Below, piece after piece: positions 8,212-16,198 of a DNA stretch of 64,000 bases; the stretch's first letter is position 1, and every line of letters begins with the position of its first letter. Made by a program: the position numbers and the translations under genes. A model generated the notes under the pieces. The model was not told where the DNA came from. It worked only from the letters and a program-made list of their open reading frames with translations, and did no database searches. Location of the stretch: positions 506,121-570,120 of the forward strand of contig NZ_JPYO01000045.1 of NCBI RefSeq assembly GCF_000757485.1, given 5' to 3'. Source of the DNA: Achromobacter sp. RTa (GTDB lineage Bacteria; Pseudomonadota; Gammaproteobacteria; Burkholderiales; Burkholderiaceae_B).

Positions 8212-10259
8212 GATGTCTGGCCCTCCAGCGTGGGATGGGCGGGTTGGTAGCCGGGCGCGTCGGGGAAGAAGGCGCGGCGGATGCCCACCAGGGCGACCAC
8301 GGCGCGATCGCGCGCGGCGGCGCCTGGCGGCGTGGCGGCCACGCTGGACAGCGCGCGGTCGATCTGCGCGAGAAACTCGGGCGTCTTCTTTCCGGTTTGC
8401 CATGCGGAGCGGGCATGGAAGAAGCCCGCCAGGCTGTCGAGCACCGGTTTGATGGTCGATTCGGCCATGGGCAGGTGGCGGCGCGCCCGTTGCAGTTCAG
8501 TGATGTCGCGGCCCACGCGCAGGTCCTTCAGCGCGTCCGCGGCCACGACGTCGTCAGGGCGCTTGGCCAGCGCCAGGCGCGGCTGCAGCAGGCCGATGCG
8601 GTCCAGCATGCGGGCGGCGTAGGTGTGGCGCGACGGCGCGCGCGGCGAGCTCGCCAGCGTTTCCAGCTCTTTCCAGTTGGCGGCCTGGATGCGGCGGGCG
8701 CTCCAGTCGGCGCTGACGGTGCGGAAGATGGCGGCGATGATGGCCGCGGTGGCCACGCCCATGCACTGCGCGACCTGCGTATCGATGAAGGACACGATGT
8801 CGGCGGTGTTGGTGTCTTGCAGCGCCATCGTGCCGAGGAAGCCGAACAGCATCGCCATGGCCTTGCCGGCGCTGGCCGGACGCGCAATGAAGATGCCCAG
8901 CACGAAGGCGGTGGGCAGCATCGCCAGGGCCAGCATCTCGAACGAGTGGATGGCGGGCATGATGCCCAGCAGGTACAGCGCGGACAGCGGGATCGAATAG
9001 ACCGTGTAGGTCAGGAACTGCATGATGCCGGGCACGGGGTTGTCCTGCGAGGCGAAGAAGCAGCTGAAGATGGCGGCCATGAGCGCGGCGGTGGCGCCAT
9101 TGCTCCAGGCCGTGCCGATCCAGAAGGCGCAGCAGGCGGAAATGGCCACGCCGGCGGCCAGCGCCGACAGCAGCGCCATGCCGCGGTCGCGGTGCAGCCG
9201 CGTCTTGGGGGTGCGCTTGGAGCGGGGCGCGCGCAGCGGCGCGCCCTGCAGCCCGGCGCGGATTTCGCGGCGCAGGGCCAGGCATTCGTCGTAGGTGTCG
9301 ATGAGTTCGCGCAGCCGCGTCATCAGGCTGGCCAGCAGGGCGTCGCGCCAGGTGGAGCGGCTGTCGATGGAGGGCGTCAGCCGGGTGACCGCCGCGCGCA
9401 GGTGCACGGCGGCCTCGTGCGTGGCGAGGGCGCCCGTGTTGATCCATTCGGAAATGTCGCGCAGCAGCGCCGACACCGCTTCCGGCAGAGGCTGGCCGTC
9501 GGCCTGCAGGGCGCGCATGCGGTCCTCCACGGCGGAGACGGCGGGCGTAAGCGCCGCGATCTGGTCCTGCATGGCGCGCACCGCGCCCGAGGTCCAGCGC
9601 AGGTTGCTGGTGTCGAAGGGCACGTGCGTGGACAGCAGGCGCAGCTGCGTGATGTCATTAGCCAGCACGCGGCGGTCGCGGTCTTTTTGTTCGGTAGTCT
9701 GGCCGCTGAGCGTGTCGTGCATCCAGTTGCGGGCGTCGCGCACGGCCTTGTCCAGTTGCAGGGTCAGGGCCGGGGCCAGGCCGCGGGGCAGCACGATGCT
9801 GTGGATCAGCGTGGCGCAGACGATGCCCAGGCTGATTTCCTCGACGCGCGCGAGGGCGGTGTCGAACACCAGGGAAGGGTCCGTCACGCTGGGAAAGCCG
9901 ATCATCGCGGCGGTGTAGCCCGCCAGCATGAACAGATACGAGCGCGGCGTGCGGTCCAGCACGGACATGTACAGGCAGGCGCCCACCCACAGCACCATGG
10001 CGGCGGTCATCACGACTGGCGAATTCGACAGGCGCGGCACCATGTACACGGTGGCGGCCGAGCCGAAGAAGGTGCCCGTCAGGCGGTACAGCGCTTTGGA
10101 GCGCACCGCGCCCGACCAGGGCTGGGCCACGACATAGGCGGTGGTCATGGCCCAGAACGGACGCGGCAACCCGATGTTGTAGGCCAGGTAGAGCGCCATG
10201 ATGGCGCTCAGGTAGCTCTTCAGCGAGAAGATGGTTTCGCGGACGTTCGGCAGTTTCAC
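8208..10259 (-). CDS. FUSC-family inner-membrane efflux protein, AaeB-like
   Basis: A 683-residue protein of the fusaric acid resistance / AaeB family. An N-terminal membrane block (about residues 10-170) opens with SYLSAIMALYLAYNIGLPRPFWAMTT, the usual family signature. A soluble helical region (about 170-350) and a second membrane block (about 360-520) follow, then a cytoplasmic tail. It should be the inner-membrane pump of the operon. It starts at GTG 10259, which overlaps the MarR stop as GTGA, and its own stop overlaps the DUF1656 start by 4 bases. A second, different FUSC protein is encoded at 17583-19562. Confidence 0.92.
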   Translation of the reverse strand: MKLPNVRETIFSLKSYLSAIMALYLAYNIGLPRPFWAMTTAYVVAQPWSGAVRSKALYRLTGTFFGSAATVYMVPRLSNSPVVMTAAMVLWVGACLYMSVLDRTPRSYLFMLAGYTAAMIGFPSVTDPSLVFDTALARVEEISLGIVCATLIHSIVLPRGLAPALTLQLDKAVRDARNWMHDTLSGQTTEQKDRDRRVLANDITQLRLLSTHVPFDTSNLRWTSGAVRAMQDQIAALTPAVSAVEDRMRALQADGQPLPEAVSALLRDISEWINTGALATHEAAVHLRAAVTRLTPSIDSRSTWRDALLASLMTRLRELIDTYDECLALRREIRAGLQGAPLRAPRSKRTPKTRLHRDRGMALLSALAAGVAISACCAFWIGTAWSNGATAALMAAIFSCFFASQDNPVPGIMQFLTYTVYSIPLSALYLLGIMPAIHSFEMLALAMLPTAFVLGIFIARPASAGKAMAMLFGFLGTMALQDTNTADIVSFIDTQVAQCMGVATAAIIAAIFRTVSADWSARRIQAANWKELETLASSPRAPSRHTYAARMLDRIGLLQPRLALAKRPDDVVAADALKDLRVGRDITELQRARRHLPMAESTIKPVLDSLAGFFHARSAWQTGKKTPEFLAQIDRALSSVAATPPGAAARDRAVVALVGIRRAFFPDAPGYQPAHPTLEGQTS

Positions 10260-10732
10260 GGCTGCTCGTCCTGTTGTTGCGCGCCGGCGCCGCTGCGGCC
10301 CAGCGAGACCTTCAAGGTTTCGAAGACGCGCAGGCAGGCTTCCAGGTCCGCTTCGCTGACGCCCCGGAAGAGGCGGCGGCGCAATTCGACCAGCACGTCC
10401 TCGACCTGGGCGCGCAGCGCGTGGCCGGCGGCGGTCAGGTGCAGGGTCTTGGCGCGGCGGTCGTGAGGATCTTCGCGGCGTTCCATCAGGCCGGCGGCGA
10501 CCAATTGGTCCAGCACCCTGACGAGCGAGGGGCCTTCGACCCCCAGCGCTTCGGCCAGGGCGCCCTGGCGGACGCCGTCTCCCAGGCGGCCAGCCAGGAT
10601 GACGGGCCAGGCCGTGGCCTGGGAAAGGCCGTAGTCGGCCAGGGCCTTGTCGGCGGCGCCGCGATAGGCGCGCGACAACACCATCAGGTTGGCGGTGGTG
10701 GCCATGAGTTGGGAGTCGGAAGGCGTGTTCAT
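10256..10732 (-). CDS. MarR-family transcriptional regulator
   Basis: A 158-residue MarR protein. The winged helix-turn-helix is at about residues 50-100, with GALAEALGVEGPSLVRVLDQLVAAG as recognition region and EDPHDRRAKTLHLTAAG as the wing, a very typical MarR sequence. It heads the operon for the FUSC/AaeX/AaeA/NodT pump, overlapping the pump gene by 4 bases. It probably represses itself and the pump from the inverted repeats just upstream (10735-10768); the inducer is unknown. Confidence 0.92.
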   Translation of the reverse strand: MNTPSDSQLMATTANLMVLSRAYRGAADKALADYGLSQATAWPVILAGRLGDGVRQGALAEALGVEGPSLVRVLDQLVAAGLMERREDPHDRRAKTLHLTAAGHALRAQVEDVLVELRRRLFRGVSEADLEACLRVFETLKVSLGRSGAGAQQQDEQP

Positions 10733-10734
10733 GG

Positions 10735-10768
10735 AATAGATTGTATCCTATCTATTAGCTTACTAATA
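10735..10768. promoter_or_regulatory. Two overlapping inverted repeats, candidate MarR operator
   Basis: Directly in front of the MarR start are two AT-rich inverted repeats. One has arms AATAGAT and ATCTATT separated by 8 bases (10735-10756). The other has arms TATTAG and CTAATA separated by 4 bases (10753-10768). Position and symmetry fit an autoregulatory MarR site. The arms are seen; binding is inference. Confidence 0.55.
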
Positions 10769-10822
10769 ATTGAAAATGGCGAATATCTCCATTGATTTTC
10801 TCAATCGGGAAAATAGGGACCG

Positions 10823-10844
10823 GGCTTTCCACGGATGGAAAGCC
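10823..10844 (-). terminator. Hairpin between queD and the MarR gene
   Basis: GGCTTTCC and GGAAAGCC form a perfect 8-bp stem with a 6-base loop. It lies about 75 bases after the queD stop. On the minus strand it is followed only loosely by T residues (TATTTT after seven bases), so it is at best a weak terminator for queDE. Confidence 0.3.
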
Positions 10845-10919
10845 GGCGCGGCGGGAGGGGAATGGTCCGGTTTTCAGCGCCCCGGGACTGGCGCGGGCGC
10901 GGCGGGCGCGCCCTGGCGG

Positions 10920-11363
10920 TCAGCCGTTGCAGTCCGCCCAGCAATTGGGCGTTTCGTACAGGCGCACGCGGGTCAGGCGCAGTTCCGCGCCATAGTGGCC
11001 GTGATAGTGCGGCGCCAGGATGCCGAAGACGATGGCGGCCAGGTTCTCGGCCGTGGGGATGCGGTCCAGCACCACGGTCTTGTGGCCGGGCAGCGTGTCC
11101 AGGAAGGCGCGCACGGCGGCGTCGCCCTCATAGACCAGGAAGGCGTGGTCCCAGACGTCCACGACGTGGGTCTTGGCGATCTGCTTGATTTCGGAGAAGT
11201 CCATCAACATGCCATTGTCGGACTCGCCCGGCGCCTGCACGATGTCGCCGGTCAGGGTGATCTCCAGCACGTAGCGGTGGCCGTGCAGGTTGCGGCACTG
11301 GCTGCGATGGTCGGGAATGCGGTGGCCGGCGTCGAACTCCAGCCTGCGGGTCACGGAAATCAT
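10920..11363 (-). CDS. queD: 6-carboxy-5,6,7,8-tetrahydropterin synthase
   Basis: QueD converts 7,8-dihydroneopterin triphosphate to 6-carboxytetrahydropterin in the queuosine/preQ0 pathway. The 147-residue protein shows zinc-binding His14, His27 and His29 (AGH and NLHGH) and the catalytic Cys23 (SQCRNLHGH). DHAFLVYE and PTAENLA are further pterin-site motifs. It lies 28 bases downstream of queE on the same strand, so the two consecutive pathway steps are probably one transcript. Confidence 0.95.
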   Translation of the reverse strand: MISVTRRLEFDAGHRIPDHRSQCRNLHGHRYVLEITLTGDIVQAPGESDNGMLMDFSEIKQIAKTHVVDVWDHAFLVYEGDAAVRAFLDTLPGHKTVVLDRIPTAENLAAIVFGILAPHYHGHYGAELRLTRVRLYETPNCWADCNG

Positions 11364-11391
11364 GGCGCGCTCCGCAGGGGGCGAGGGTAAA

Positions 11392-12024
11392 TCATGGAAT
11401 GCCTATGTATTTGTGGGTCTGCAGGCTGAGCCGCCATTGCGGGTGCTGCATACAGTACTGGACGGCTTGCTCGGTATTGGCCGCGCGCGCGGGGCCGTCC
11501 ATGGGTTGCAGGAAAAAGTGGTCGAAATCCAGGTGCGAGAAGGCTTCCGGCAGCGCATTGGCCTGCGGGTACACGAGCTTGAGCTCGTCGCCGCGCTCCA
11601 GCACGACGGGCGCGGTGCCCTTGGGGCTGACGCAGATCCAGTCGATGCCGTCGGGCGGCTTGATGGTGCCGTTGGTTTCGATGGCCACGGTAAAGCCGCG
11701 GGCGTGGATGGCCGTGAGCAGCGGCGCGTCCAGTTGCAGCAGGGGCTCGCCGCCGGTGAAGACCACGTAGCGGTCGTCGGCGCCAGGGCCCCAGCAGGCC
11801 GCGATGGCGTCGGCCAGCAGTTCGGGCGTGGCGAATTTGCCGCCGCCCTCGCCATCGGTGCCGACGAAGTCGGTGTCGCAGAAGGTACAGGCGGCGCTGG
11901 CGCGGTCGCTTTCGCGGCCCGTCCACAGATTGCAGCCTGCAAACCGGCAGAATACCGCCGCGCGGCCCGCATGGGCGCCTTCGCCTTGCAGCGTCTTGAA
12001 AATTTCTTTGGCGGAATAAGTCAT
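11392..12024 (-). CDS. queE: 7-carboxy-7-deazaguanine synthase (radical SAM)
   Basis: QueE rearranges 6-carboxytetrahydropterin to 7-carboxy-7-deazaguanine. The 210-residue protein has an unusual cluster motif, Cys31-X14-Cys46-X2-Cys49, in place of the standard CX3CX2C; this is the known variant of one bacterial QueE group. FTGGEPLLQL near residue 100 is the SAM-binding GGEP motif, and TLQGEGAHAG near the N-terminus is the substrate-binding start. ATG 12024 is chosen because TYSAKEIFKTLQGEG is the usual N-terminus; the frame is open 39 bases further upstream. It is divergent from arfB. Confidence 0.95.
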   Translation of the reverse strand: MTYSAKEIFKTLQGEGAHAGRAAVFCRFAGCNLWTGRESDRASAACTFCDTDFVGTDGEGGGKFATPELLADAIAACWGPGADDRYVVFTGGEPLLQLDAPLLTAIHARGFTVAIETNGTIKPPDGIDWICVSPKGTAPVVLERGDELKLVYPQANALPEAFSHLDFDHFFLQPMDGPARAANTEQAVQYCMQHPQWRLSLQTHKYIGIP

Positions 12025-12144
12025 GAGTGGTGCCGGCGGCCGGACGCCGGAAAAATCGGGCAAAGCGGGTTATTTTACTTGGCGTGGCGCCTCCGGCGGT
12101 AGAGCCCCCTGGTAACCGGCGGCCGCCCTCTATACTCCCGTCCT

Positions 12145-12561
12145 ATGTTTCACGTCCAAGATTCCCTTTACCTGGATGAGCGCGAGCTGGCGTTCACCAT
12201 GATCCGCGCCCAGGGCGCGGGCGGCCAGAACGTCAACAAGGTGTCCAGCGCGGTCCATCTGCGGTTCGACGTGCGGGCGTCCAGCCTGCCGCCGGAGATC
12301 CAGGACGCGTTGTGCGCCCTGAGCGACCACCGCGTCTCCAAGGATGGGGTCATCGTCATCAAGTCCCAGGCGTTCCGCAGCCAGGAAAAGAACCGCGCCG
12401 AGGCCATCGAGCGCTTGATCGCCATGGTGCGCGCGGCCGCCCGGCAGGACAAGCCGCGCCACGCCACGCGGCCGACCCGGGCGTCGCAGCGCCGGCGCGT
12501 CCAGCGCAAGGTGCGCCACGGCGAAATCAAGCGCCTGCGCGGCCGGGTCGAGGGAGACTGA
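12145..12561 (+). CDS. arfB: Alternative ribosome-rescue factor / peptidyl-tRNA hydrolase
   Basis: ArfB (YaeJ) hydrolyses peptidyl-tRNA on ribosomes stalled at mRNA ends. The 138-residue protein carries the catalytic GGQ at residues 26-28 (AQGAGGQNVNKVSSAVHLRF), the release-factor domain, and a long basic tail (RRRVQRKVRHGEIKRLRGR) that enters the mRNA channel. Length and tail are those of ArfB rather than a full release factor. The following membrane-protein gene begins 2 bases after its stop. Confidence 0.95.
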   Translation: MFHVQDSLYLDERELAFTMIRAQGAGGQNVNKVSSAVHLRFDVRASSLPPEIQDALCALSDHRVSKDGVIVIKSQAFRSQEKNRAEAIERLIAMVRAAARQDKPRHATRPTRASQRRRVQRKVRHGEIKRLRGRVEGD

Positions 12562-12563
12562 CC

Positions 12564-13247
12564 GTGGCTGGCGCGCGGCGGCGTTACCTGTACACGCTGG
12601 GCGCGCTGTTCGCCGCGATCTGGGTGGCGCTGGCCATCGCGCCGCACGACCGCGCGGATTGGGCGCTGGAGAACGCCCTGGTGCTGGCCTTCGGCGCCGC
12701 GCTGCTGTTCACCCGCCGCTGGTTCGTCTTTTCGCGGACCTCCTATACGCTGATCTTCCTGTACCTGTGCTTGCACGCCATCGGCGCGCATTACACCTAT
12801 TCGCTGGTGCCCTACGACGACTGGTGGCGGGCCTTGACGGGCCGCAGCTTCAACAGCCTGGTCGGCTGGGAGCGCAACAACTTCGACCGCGTCGTGCATT
12901 TTTCCTACGGCCTGCTGCTGGCCTATCCCATCCGCGAGATCTTCCTGCGCGTGGTCGAGGTGCGCGGCTTCTGGGCGTATTTCCTGCCCATGGACGTCAC
13001 GCTGTCCACCTCGGCGCTCTATGAGCTGCTGGAATGGGGCGCCGCAGCGGCAGTGGGCGGCGACCTGGGGGCGGCCTACCTGGGCACGCAGGGCGATGTC
13101 TGGGACGCCCAGAAGGACATGGCGCTGGCGGCCAGCGGCGCGGTCATCGCCATGGCCATCACCGCGCTGGTCAATTGGCGGGCCCGGCGCGACCTGGCGC
13201 GCGACTGGGCCGACAGCCTCAAGCCCCGGAGCGGGGCGGATCGATAG
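12564..13247 (+). CDS. DUF2238 (YjdF-like) integral membrane protein
   Basis: A 227-residue protein with about six hydrophobic segments. Family features are HAIGAHYTYSLVPYDDWW near residue 70, NNFDRVVHFSYGLLLAYP near 105 and DVTLSTSALYELLEWG near 145, a conserved set of His, Asp and Glu residues in the membrane domain. Function is unknown in the family. The GTG start at 12564 lies 2 bases after the arfB stop; a longer frame would run through arfB. It is probably co-transcribed with arfB. Confidence 0.85.
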   Translation: MAGARRRYLYTLGALFAAIWVALAIAPHDRADWALENALVLAFGAALLFTRRWFVFSRTSYTLIFLYLCLHAIGAHYTYSLVPYDDWWRALTGRSFNSLVGWERNNFDRVVHFSYGLLLAYPIREIFLRVVEVRGFWAYFLPMDVTLSTSALYELLEWGAAAAVGGDLGAAYLGTQGDVWDAQKDMALAASGAVIAMAITALVNWRARRDLARDWADSLKPRSGADR

Positions 13248-13274
13248 CCCTGGATCGCGCAGGGGCATAAGCAT

Positions 13275-13320
13275 ATATCTAAGATATTCGATATAAGATT
13301 CGATAAATTGCGATATTCCA
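13275..13320. promoter_or_regulatory. AT-rich palindromes before the ArsR gene, candidate operator/promoter
   Basis: In otherwise GC-rich DNA this stretch is very AT-rich. It holds a perfect 13-base palindrome ATATCTAAGATAT (13275-13287), followed by further GATAT and CGATA half-sites up to the ArsR start at 13323. The arrangement fits an autoregulated ArsR operator overlapping the promoter of the regulator and the following OYE gene. Binding is inferred. Confidence 0.5.
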
Positions 13321-13322
13321 AT

Positions 13323-13670
13323 ATGACTGCCTCTTCTTCCAGCCCCGATTCCGCCGCCGCATCCCCGGGCATCGACGCCGACGCCATTCTCAAGGCGTTG
13401 GCCAATCCCGTGCGGCGCGACATCCTCGCCTGGCTGAAGACGCCGCACGCGTATTTCGAGGAACGCCCGGGCCATACCTTCGAGCATGGCGTGTGCGCGG
13501 GCCACATCGATAGCCGCTGCGGTTTGTCCCAGTCCACCGTGTCCTCGCACCTGGCGGTCCTGCAGCGCGCGGGCCTGATCTCGGCGACGAAGGTGGGGCA
13601 GTGGATATTTTTCCGTCGCAACGAAGCCGTCATCGCCGCGTTCCTGCGGCAACTGAACCAGGATATGTAG
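13323..13670 (+). CDS. ArsR-family winged-helix regulator
   Basis: A 115-residue protein. After a flexible Ser/Ala-rich N-terminus comes the ArsR fold: ILKALANPVRRDILAWLK, then the recognition region CGLSQSTVSSHLAVLQRAGL and the wing VGQWIFFRRN. Two cysteines, in HGVCAGHIDSRCGLSQ just before the recognition helix, could sense an electrophile or metal. The OYE gene follows after 47 bases on the same strand. In Pseudomonas aeruginosa an ArsR protein (PyeR) controls an operon with the OYE gene xenB, so an analogous pair is likely here. Confidence 0.88.
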   Translation: MTASSSSPDSAAASPGIDADAILKALANPVRRDILAWLKTPHAYFEERPGHTFEHGVCAGHIDSRCGLSQSTVSSHLAVLQRAGLISATKVGQWIFFRRNEAVIAAFLRQLNQDM

Positions 13671-13717
13671 CCCCGCTACGAAAGAGCGCCCCGGCAGCCG
13701 GGGCCGAAGGATTTTGC

Positions 13718-14773
13718 ATGAGCCAATTATTCGAACCCCTGCGCGTCGGCGACCTGACGCTGCCCAACCGCATCATCATGGCGCCCTTGACGCGCATGCA
13801 CGCCGATCCCGGCCGCGTGCCGAACGATTTGATGGTCGAGTACTACACCCAGCGCGCCGGCGCCGGCCTGATCCTGACCGAAGCCACGGCCGTGACTCCG
13901 CAGGGCGTGGGTTACGCTGACACGCCGGGGCTGTGGACGCCCGAACAGGTCAAGGGCTGGCGCAAGGTCACGTCCGCGGTGCATGCCGCGGGCGGCCGGA
14001 TCGTGGCGCAGCTGTGGCACGTGGGCCGCATTTCCGATCCGATGTTCCTGGACGGCGAGCTTCCCGTGGCGCCCAGCGCCATCGCCGCCGGAGGCCACGT
14101 GAGCCATGTGCGTCCGCTGCGCGCCTACGTGACGCCGCGCGCGCTGGAAACCGCCGAGCTGCCGGGCGTGGTCGAGGCCTACCGCCACGGAGCGCAGATG
14201 GCGATGGAGGCCGGTTTCGACGGCGTGGAAGTGCATGCCGCCAACGGCTATCTGCTCGACCAGTTCCTGCAGGACAGCACCAATCTGCGCACCGACGCCT
14301 ACGGCGGCCCGGTGGAGAACCGCGCGCGCCTGCTGCTGGAAGCGGTGGACGCCTGCGTGTCGGTGTGGGGAGCGGGCCGTGTGGGCGTGCATCTGTCGCC
14401 GCGCGGCGATATCCACACCATGGGCGATTCGGACCCCGCTGCCACGTTCGGCTACGTGGCCCGCGAACTGGGCAAGCGCGGCATCGCCTTCCTGTGCGTG
14501 CGCGAACACGAGGCGCCCGACAGCATCGGCCCCGCGCTCAAGGCGGCGTTCGGCGGTGTCTATATCGCCAACGAAGGCTATACGCGGGAATCCGCCGAAG
14601 CCGCCATCCAGGCGGGCCGGGCCGATGCCGTGGCCTTCGGGGTGCAGTACATCGCCAACCCCGACCTGGCGCGCCGCTTCGCGCTCAAGGCGCCGCTGAA
14701 CCGCCCCAATCCGGCCACGTTCTACGCGCCGGGCCCCGGCGGCTATACGGACTATCCGGCCATGCCGGCTTGA
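13718..14773 (+). CDS. Old Yellow Enzyme-family alkene reductase (NemA/XenB-like)
   Basis: A 351-residue FMN enzyme that reduces activated double bonds or nitro compounds with NAD(P)H. It begins with LFEPLRVGDLTLPNRIIMAP and the flavin motif PLTRMHA. The active site HAANGYLLDQFLQ near residue 172 carries the His/Asn pair, followed by NLRTDAYGGPVENRARLLLE. GGVYIANEGYT and ADAVAFGVQYIANPDL are the phosphate-binding segments. It follows the ArsR regulator by 47 bases, with the same promoter likely. Detoxification of electrophiles is inferred from family and context. Confidence 0.93.
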   Translation: MSQLFEPLRVGDLTLPNRIIMAPLTRMHADPGRVPNDLMVEYYTQRAGAGLILTEATAVTPQGVGYADTPGLWTPEQVKGWRKVTSAVHAAGGRIVAQLWHVGRISDPMFLDGELPVAPSAIAAGGHVSHVRPLRAYVTPRALETAELPGVVEAYRHGAQMAMEAGFDGVEVHAANGYLLDQFLQDSTNLRTDAYGGPVENRARLLLEAVDACVSVWGAGRVGVHLSPRGDIHTMGDSDPAATFGYVARELGKRGIAFLCVREHEAPDSIGPALKAAFGGVYIANEGYTRESAEAAIQAGRADAVAFGVQYIANPDLARRFALKAPLNRPNPATFYAPGPGGYTDYPAMPA

Positions 14774-14791
14774 GCCTTCCGGGCAAAGGCC

Positions 14792-15640
14792 TCAGGACGC
14801 GGCAAGCATCGGATAGGTGAACAAGCCGAAGTGCGCCGCGTTCAGGCCCAGGTGCGCCAGCACGGCGGCGGCCAGGCCGCCATGGCGGTAGGCCACGCCG
14901 TAGGCGGCGCCGGCCACTCCCGCCAGCAGCATCCATTGCCAGCCGCCGGCGTAGTGCGCCAGCCCGAACAGCGTGGCGGCCACGGCCAGCGCCGCCCAGG
15001 CGCCCCAGGGGCGGTCGCGCCATTGCAGGCTTAACCGCTGTTGCAGATAGCCGCGGAACAGCGCTTCCTCGGCCAGCGTGACGAGCAGCGCATTATTTGC
15101 CAGCCAGATCCACCCGGCCGCCGGCCATTTGGGCGCCCAGTCCACGGCTCCCAGGGCCAGGGCCAGTCCCAGGCATGCCGCCACCGCGGCGGCGCAGCAC
15201 AGCAGCGCCGATGCCATCGTCCTGCGCGCGTTCGCTCCGGCCATGGGCGGCGCCAGCGCCAGCACCACCCAGAACGCCACCAGCGGTTTGTCCAGGTTCA
15301 GGTACATGCCGAAAGGCGCGGCGCCCGGACTCAGCGGCGCCGGGGCTATCACCCGGAGATTGTGAAAGCCGGGCAGCCAGTGCAGGAAGAGCAGTACGGC
15401 CAGCGGCAGGAACAGGGCATGGCCCGCGACGCGCGCTGCTTGCGCCGACGCGGGCCGGACCAGCGCCGCAGCCAGGATCAATAACGCGGGCCAGGCAAGC
15501 GCGACGGGATCGATGACGCCGTCGGCCCAGGCCCAGCCATAGGCCGCCGCGAGAGGAACCAGCGCCCAGCGCCGCGTCGCGGGCGGCCAGAGCATGGCGG
15601 CGGCAAGAAACAGGGCGGACCAGGGGAGCAGGAGCGGCAC
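14792..15640 (-). CDS. CPBP-family intramembrane metalloprotease (Abi domain)
   Basis: A 282-residue polytopic membrane protein. The C-terminal CPBP domain has the glutamate motif EEALFRGYLQQRL near residue 190, FGLAHYAGG near 225 and HLGLNAAHFGLF near 265, together the expected Glu/Arg and His/Asn metal-site residues. It resembles Rce1-type prenyl proteases and bacteriocin-immunity proteins; target unknown. It starts at GTG 15640 without an obvious ribosome site. It converges on the OYE gene, 18 bases apart. Confidence 0.88.
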   Translation of the reverse strand: MPLLLPWSALFLAAAMLWPPATRRWALVPLAAAYGWAWADGVIDPVALAWPALLILAAALVRPASAQAARVAGHALFLPLAVLLFLHWLPGFHNLRVIAPAPLSPGAAPFGMYLNLDKPLVAFWVVLALAPPMAGANARRTMASALLCCAAAVAACLGLALALGAVDWAPKWPAAGWIWLANNALLVTLAEEALFRGYLQQRLSLQWRDRPWGAWAALAVAATLFGLAHYAGGWQWMLLAGVAGAAYGVAYRHGGLAAAVLAHLGLNAAHFGLFTYPMLAAS

Positions 15641-15682
15641 GGAGCGGCAGGGGCGGGGTAAAGCGGTGAGTGTACGCGGTGG

Positions 15683-15764
15683 GGGGTGTCAGACACATCA
15701 GTGTCTGACACCCCTATGAACCACTGGTCAAGCTGCAGCCGCCTCACCCGGGTGTCAGACACCC
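15683..15764. repeat. Palindromic GGTGTCAGACACC-type repeats (two elements, three motif copies)
   Basis: Arms GGGGTGTCAGACAC (15683-15696) and GTGTCTGACACCCC (15701-15714) are perfect inverted copies around ATCA. A third copy, GGGTGTCAGACACCC (15750-15764), is a self-contained 15-base palindrome. All lie in the noncoding gap between the CPBP gene and the MAPEG gene. The layout resembles a REP-type intergenic repeat; it could also act as a transcription barrier. Confidence 0.75.
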
Positions 15765-15817
15765 TCCCTCCACCTGCGTTATCGTCCCCCACATATCGCA
15801 TACCAAGGAGTCGCACA

Positions 15818-16192
15818 ATGAAGACGATCGCGTGGTTGATGCTGGCGGCGGCGCTGCTGCCTTTCGTATCCACGATCATTGCCAAGGCGGGAGGCAAGCA
15901 ATTCGACAACAACGATCCGCGCGCCTGGCTCGCGCGCCAGGAGGGCTGGCGCGCCCGCGCTAACGCGGCGCAGGTCAATACCTTCGAGGCGCTGCCGTTC
16001 TTTTTCGCGGCGGTGCTGTTCGCGCTGTACAACCAGGCGCCCGTAGCGCACGTGGCCACGCTGATGGCCTGCTGGCTGGGCGTGCGCCTGGGCTATCTGG
16101 CCATGTACCTGGCGGGCTGGGGCGCGCTGCGTTCGCTGGTCTGGGCGATCGGCGTGGGCTTCGTGATCGCCATCCTGTTCACGGGCGTCTAG
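15818..16192 (+). CDS. MAPEG-family membrane protein
   Basis: A 124-residue protein with four predicted membrane helices. The MAPEG (eicosanoid/glutathione metabolism) core is seen as RANAAQVNTFEALPFFFAAVL near residue 48 and RLGYLAMYLAGWGALRSLVW near 92. The bacterial members' substrates are unknown. AAGGAG is placed 8-13 bases before ATG 15818. Its stop lies 6 bases from the stop of a convergent exported-protein gene. Confidence 0.9.
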   Translation: MKTIAWLMLAAALLPFVSTIIAKAGGKQFDNNDPRAWLARQEGWRARANAAQVNTFEALPFFFAAVLFALYNQAPVAHVATLMACWLGVRLGYLAMYLAGWGALRSLVWAIGVGFVIAILFTGV

Positions 16193-16198
16193 GACCGG

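Noticed and set aside
8235-10466. 743-codon plus-strand frame opposite the FUSC gene
   Set aside because: Antisense shadow; the FUSC gene on the other strand has family motifs and nested starts with its neighbours.
10920-12144. preQ1 riboswitch for queDE
   Set aside because: The 28-base gap between queE and queD is too short, and the 120 bases before queE show no recognisable aptamer. Queuosine-synthesis genes in this group need not carry one.
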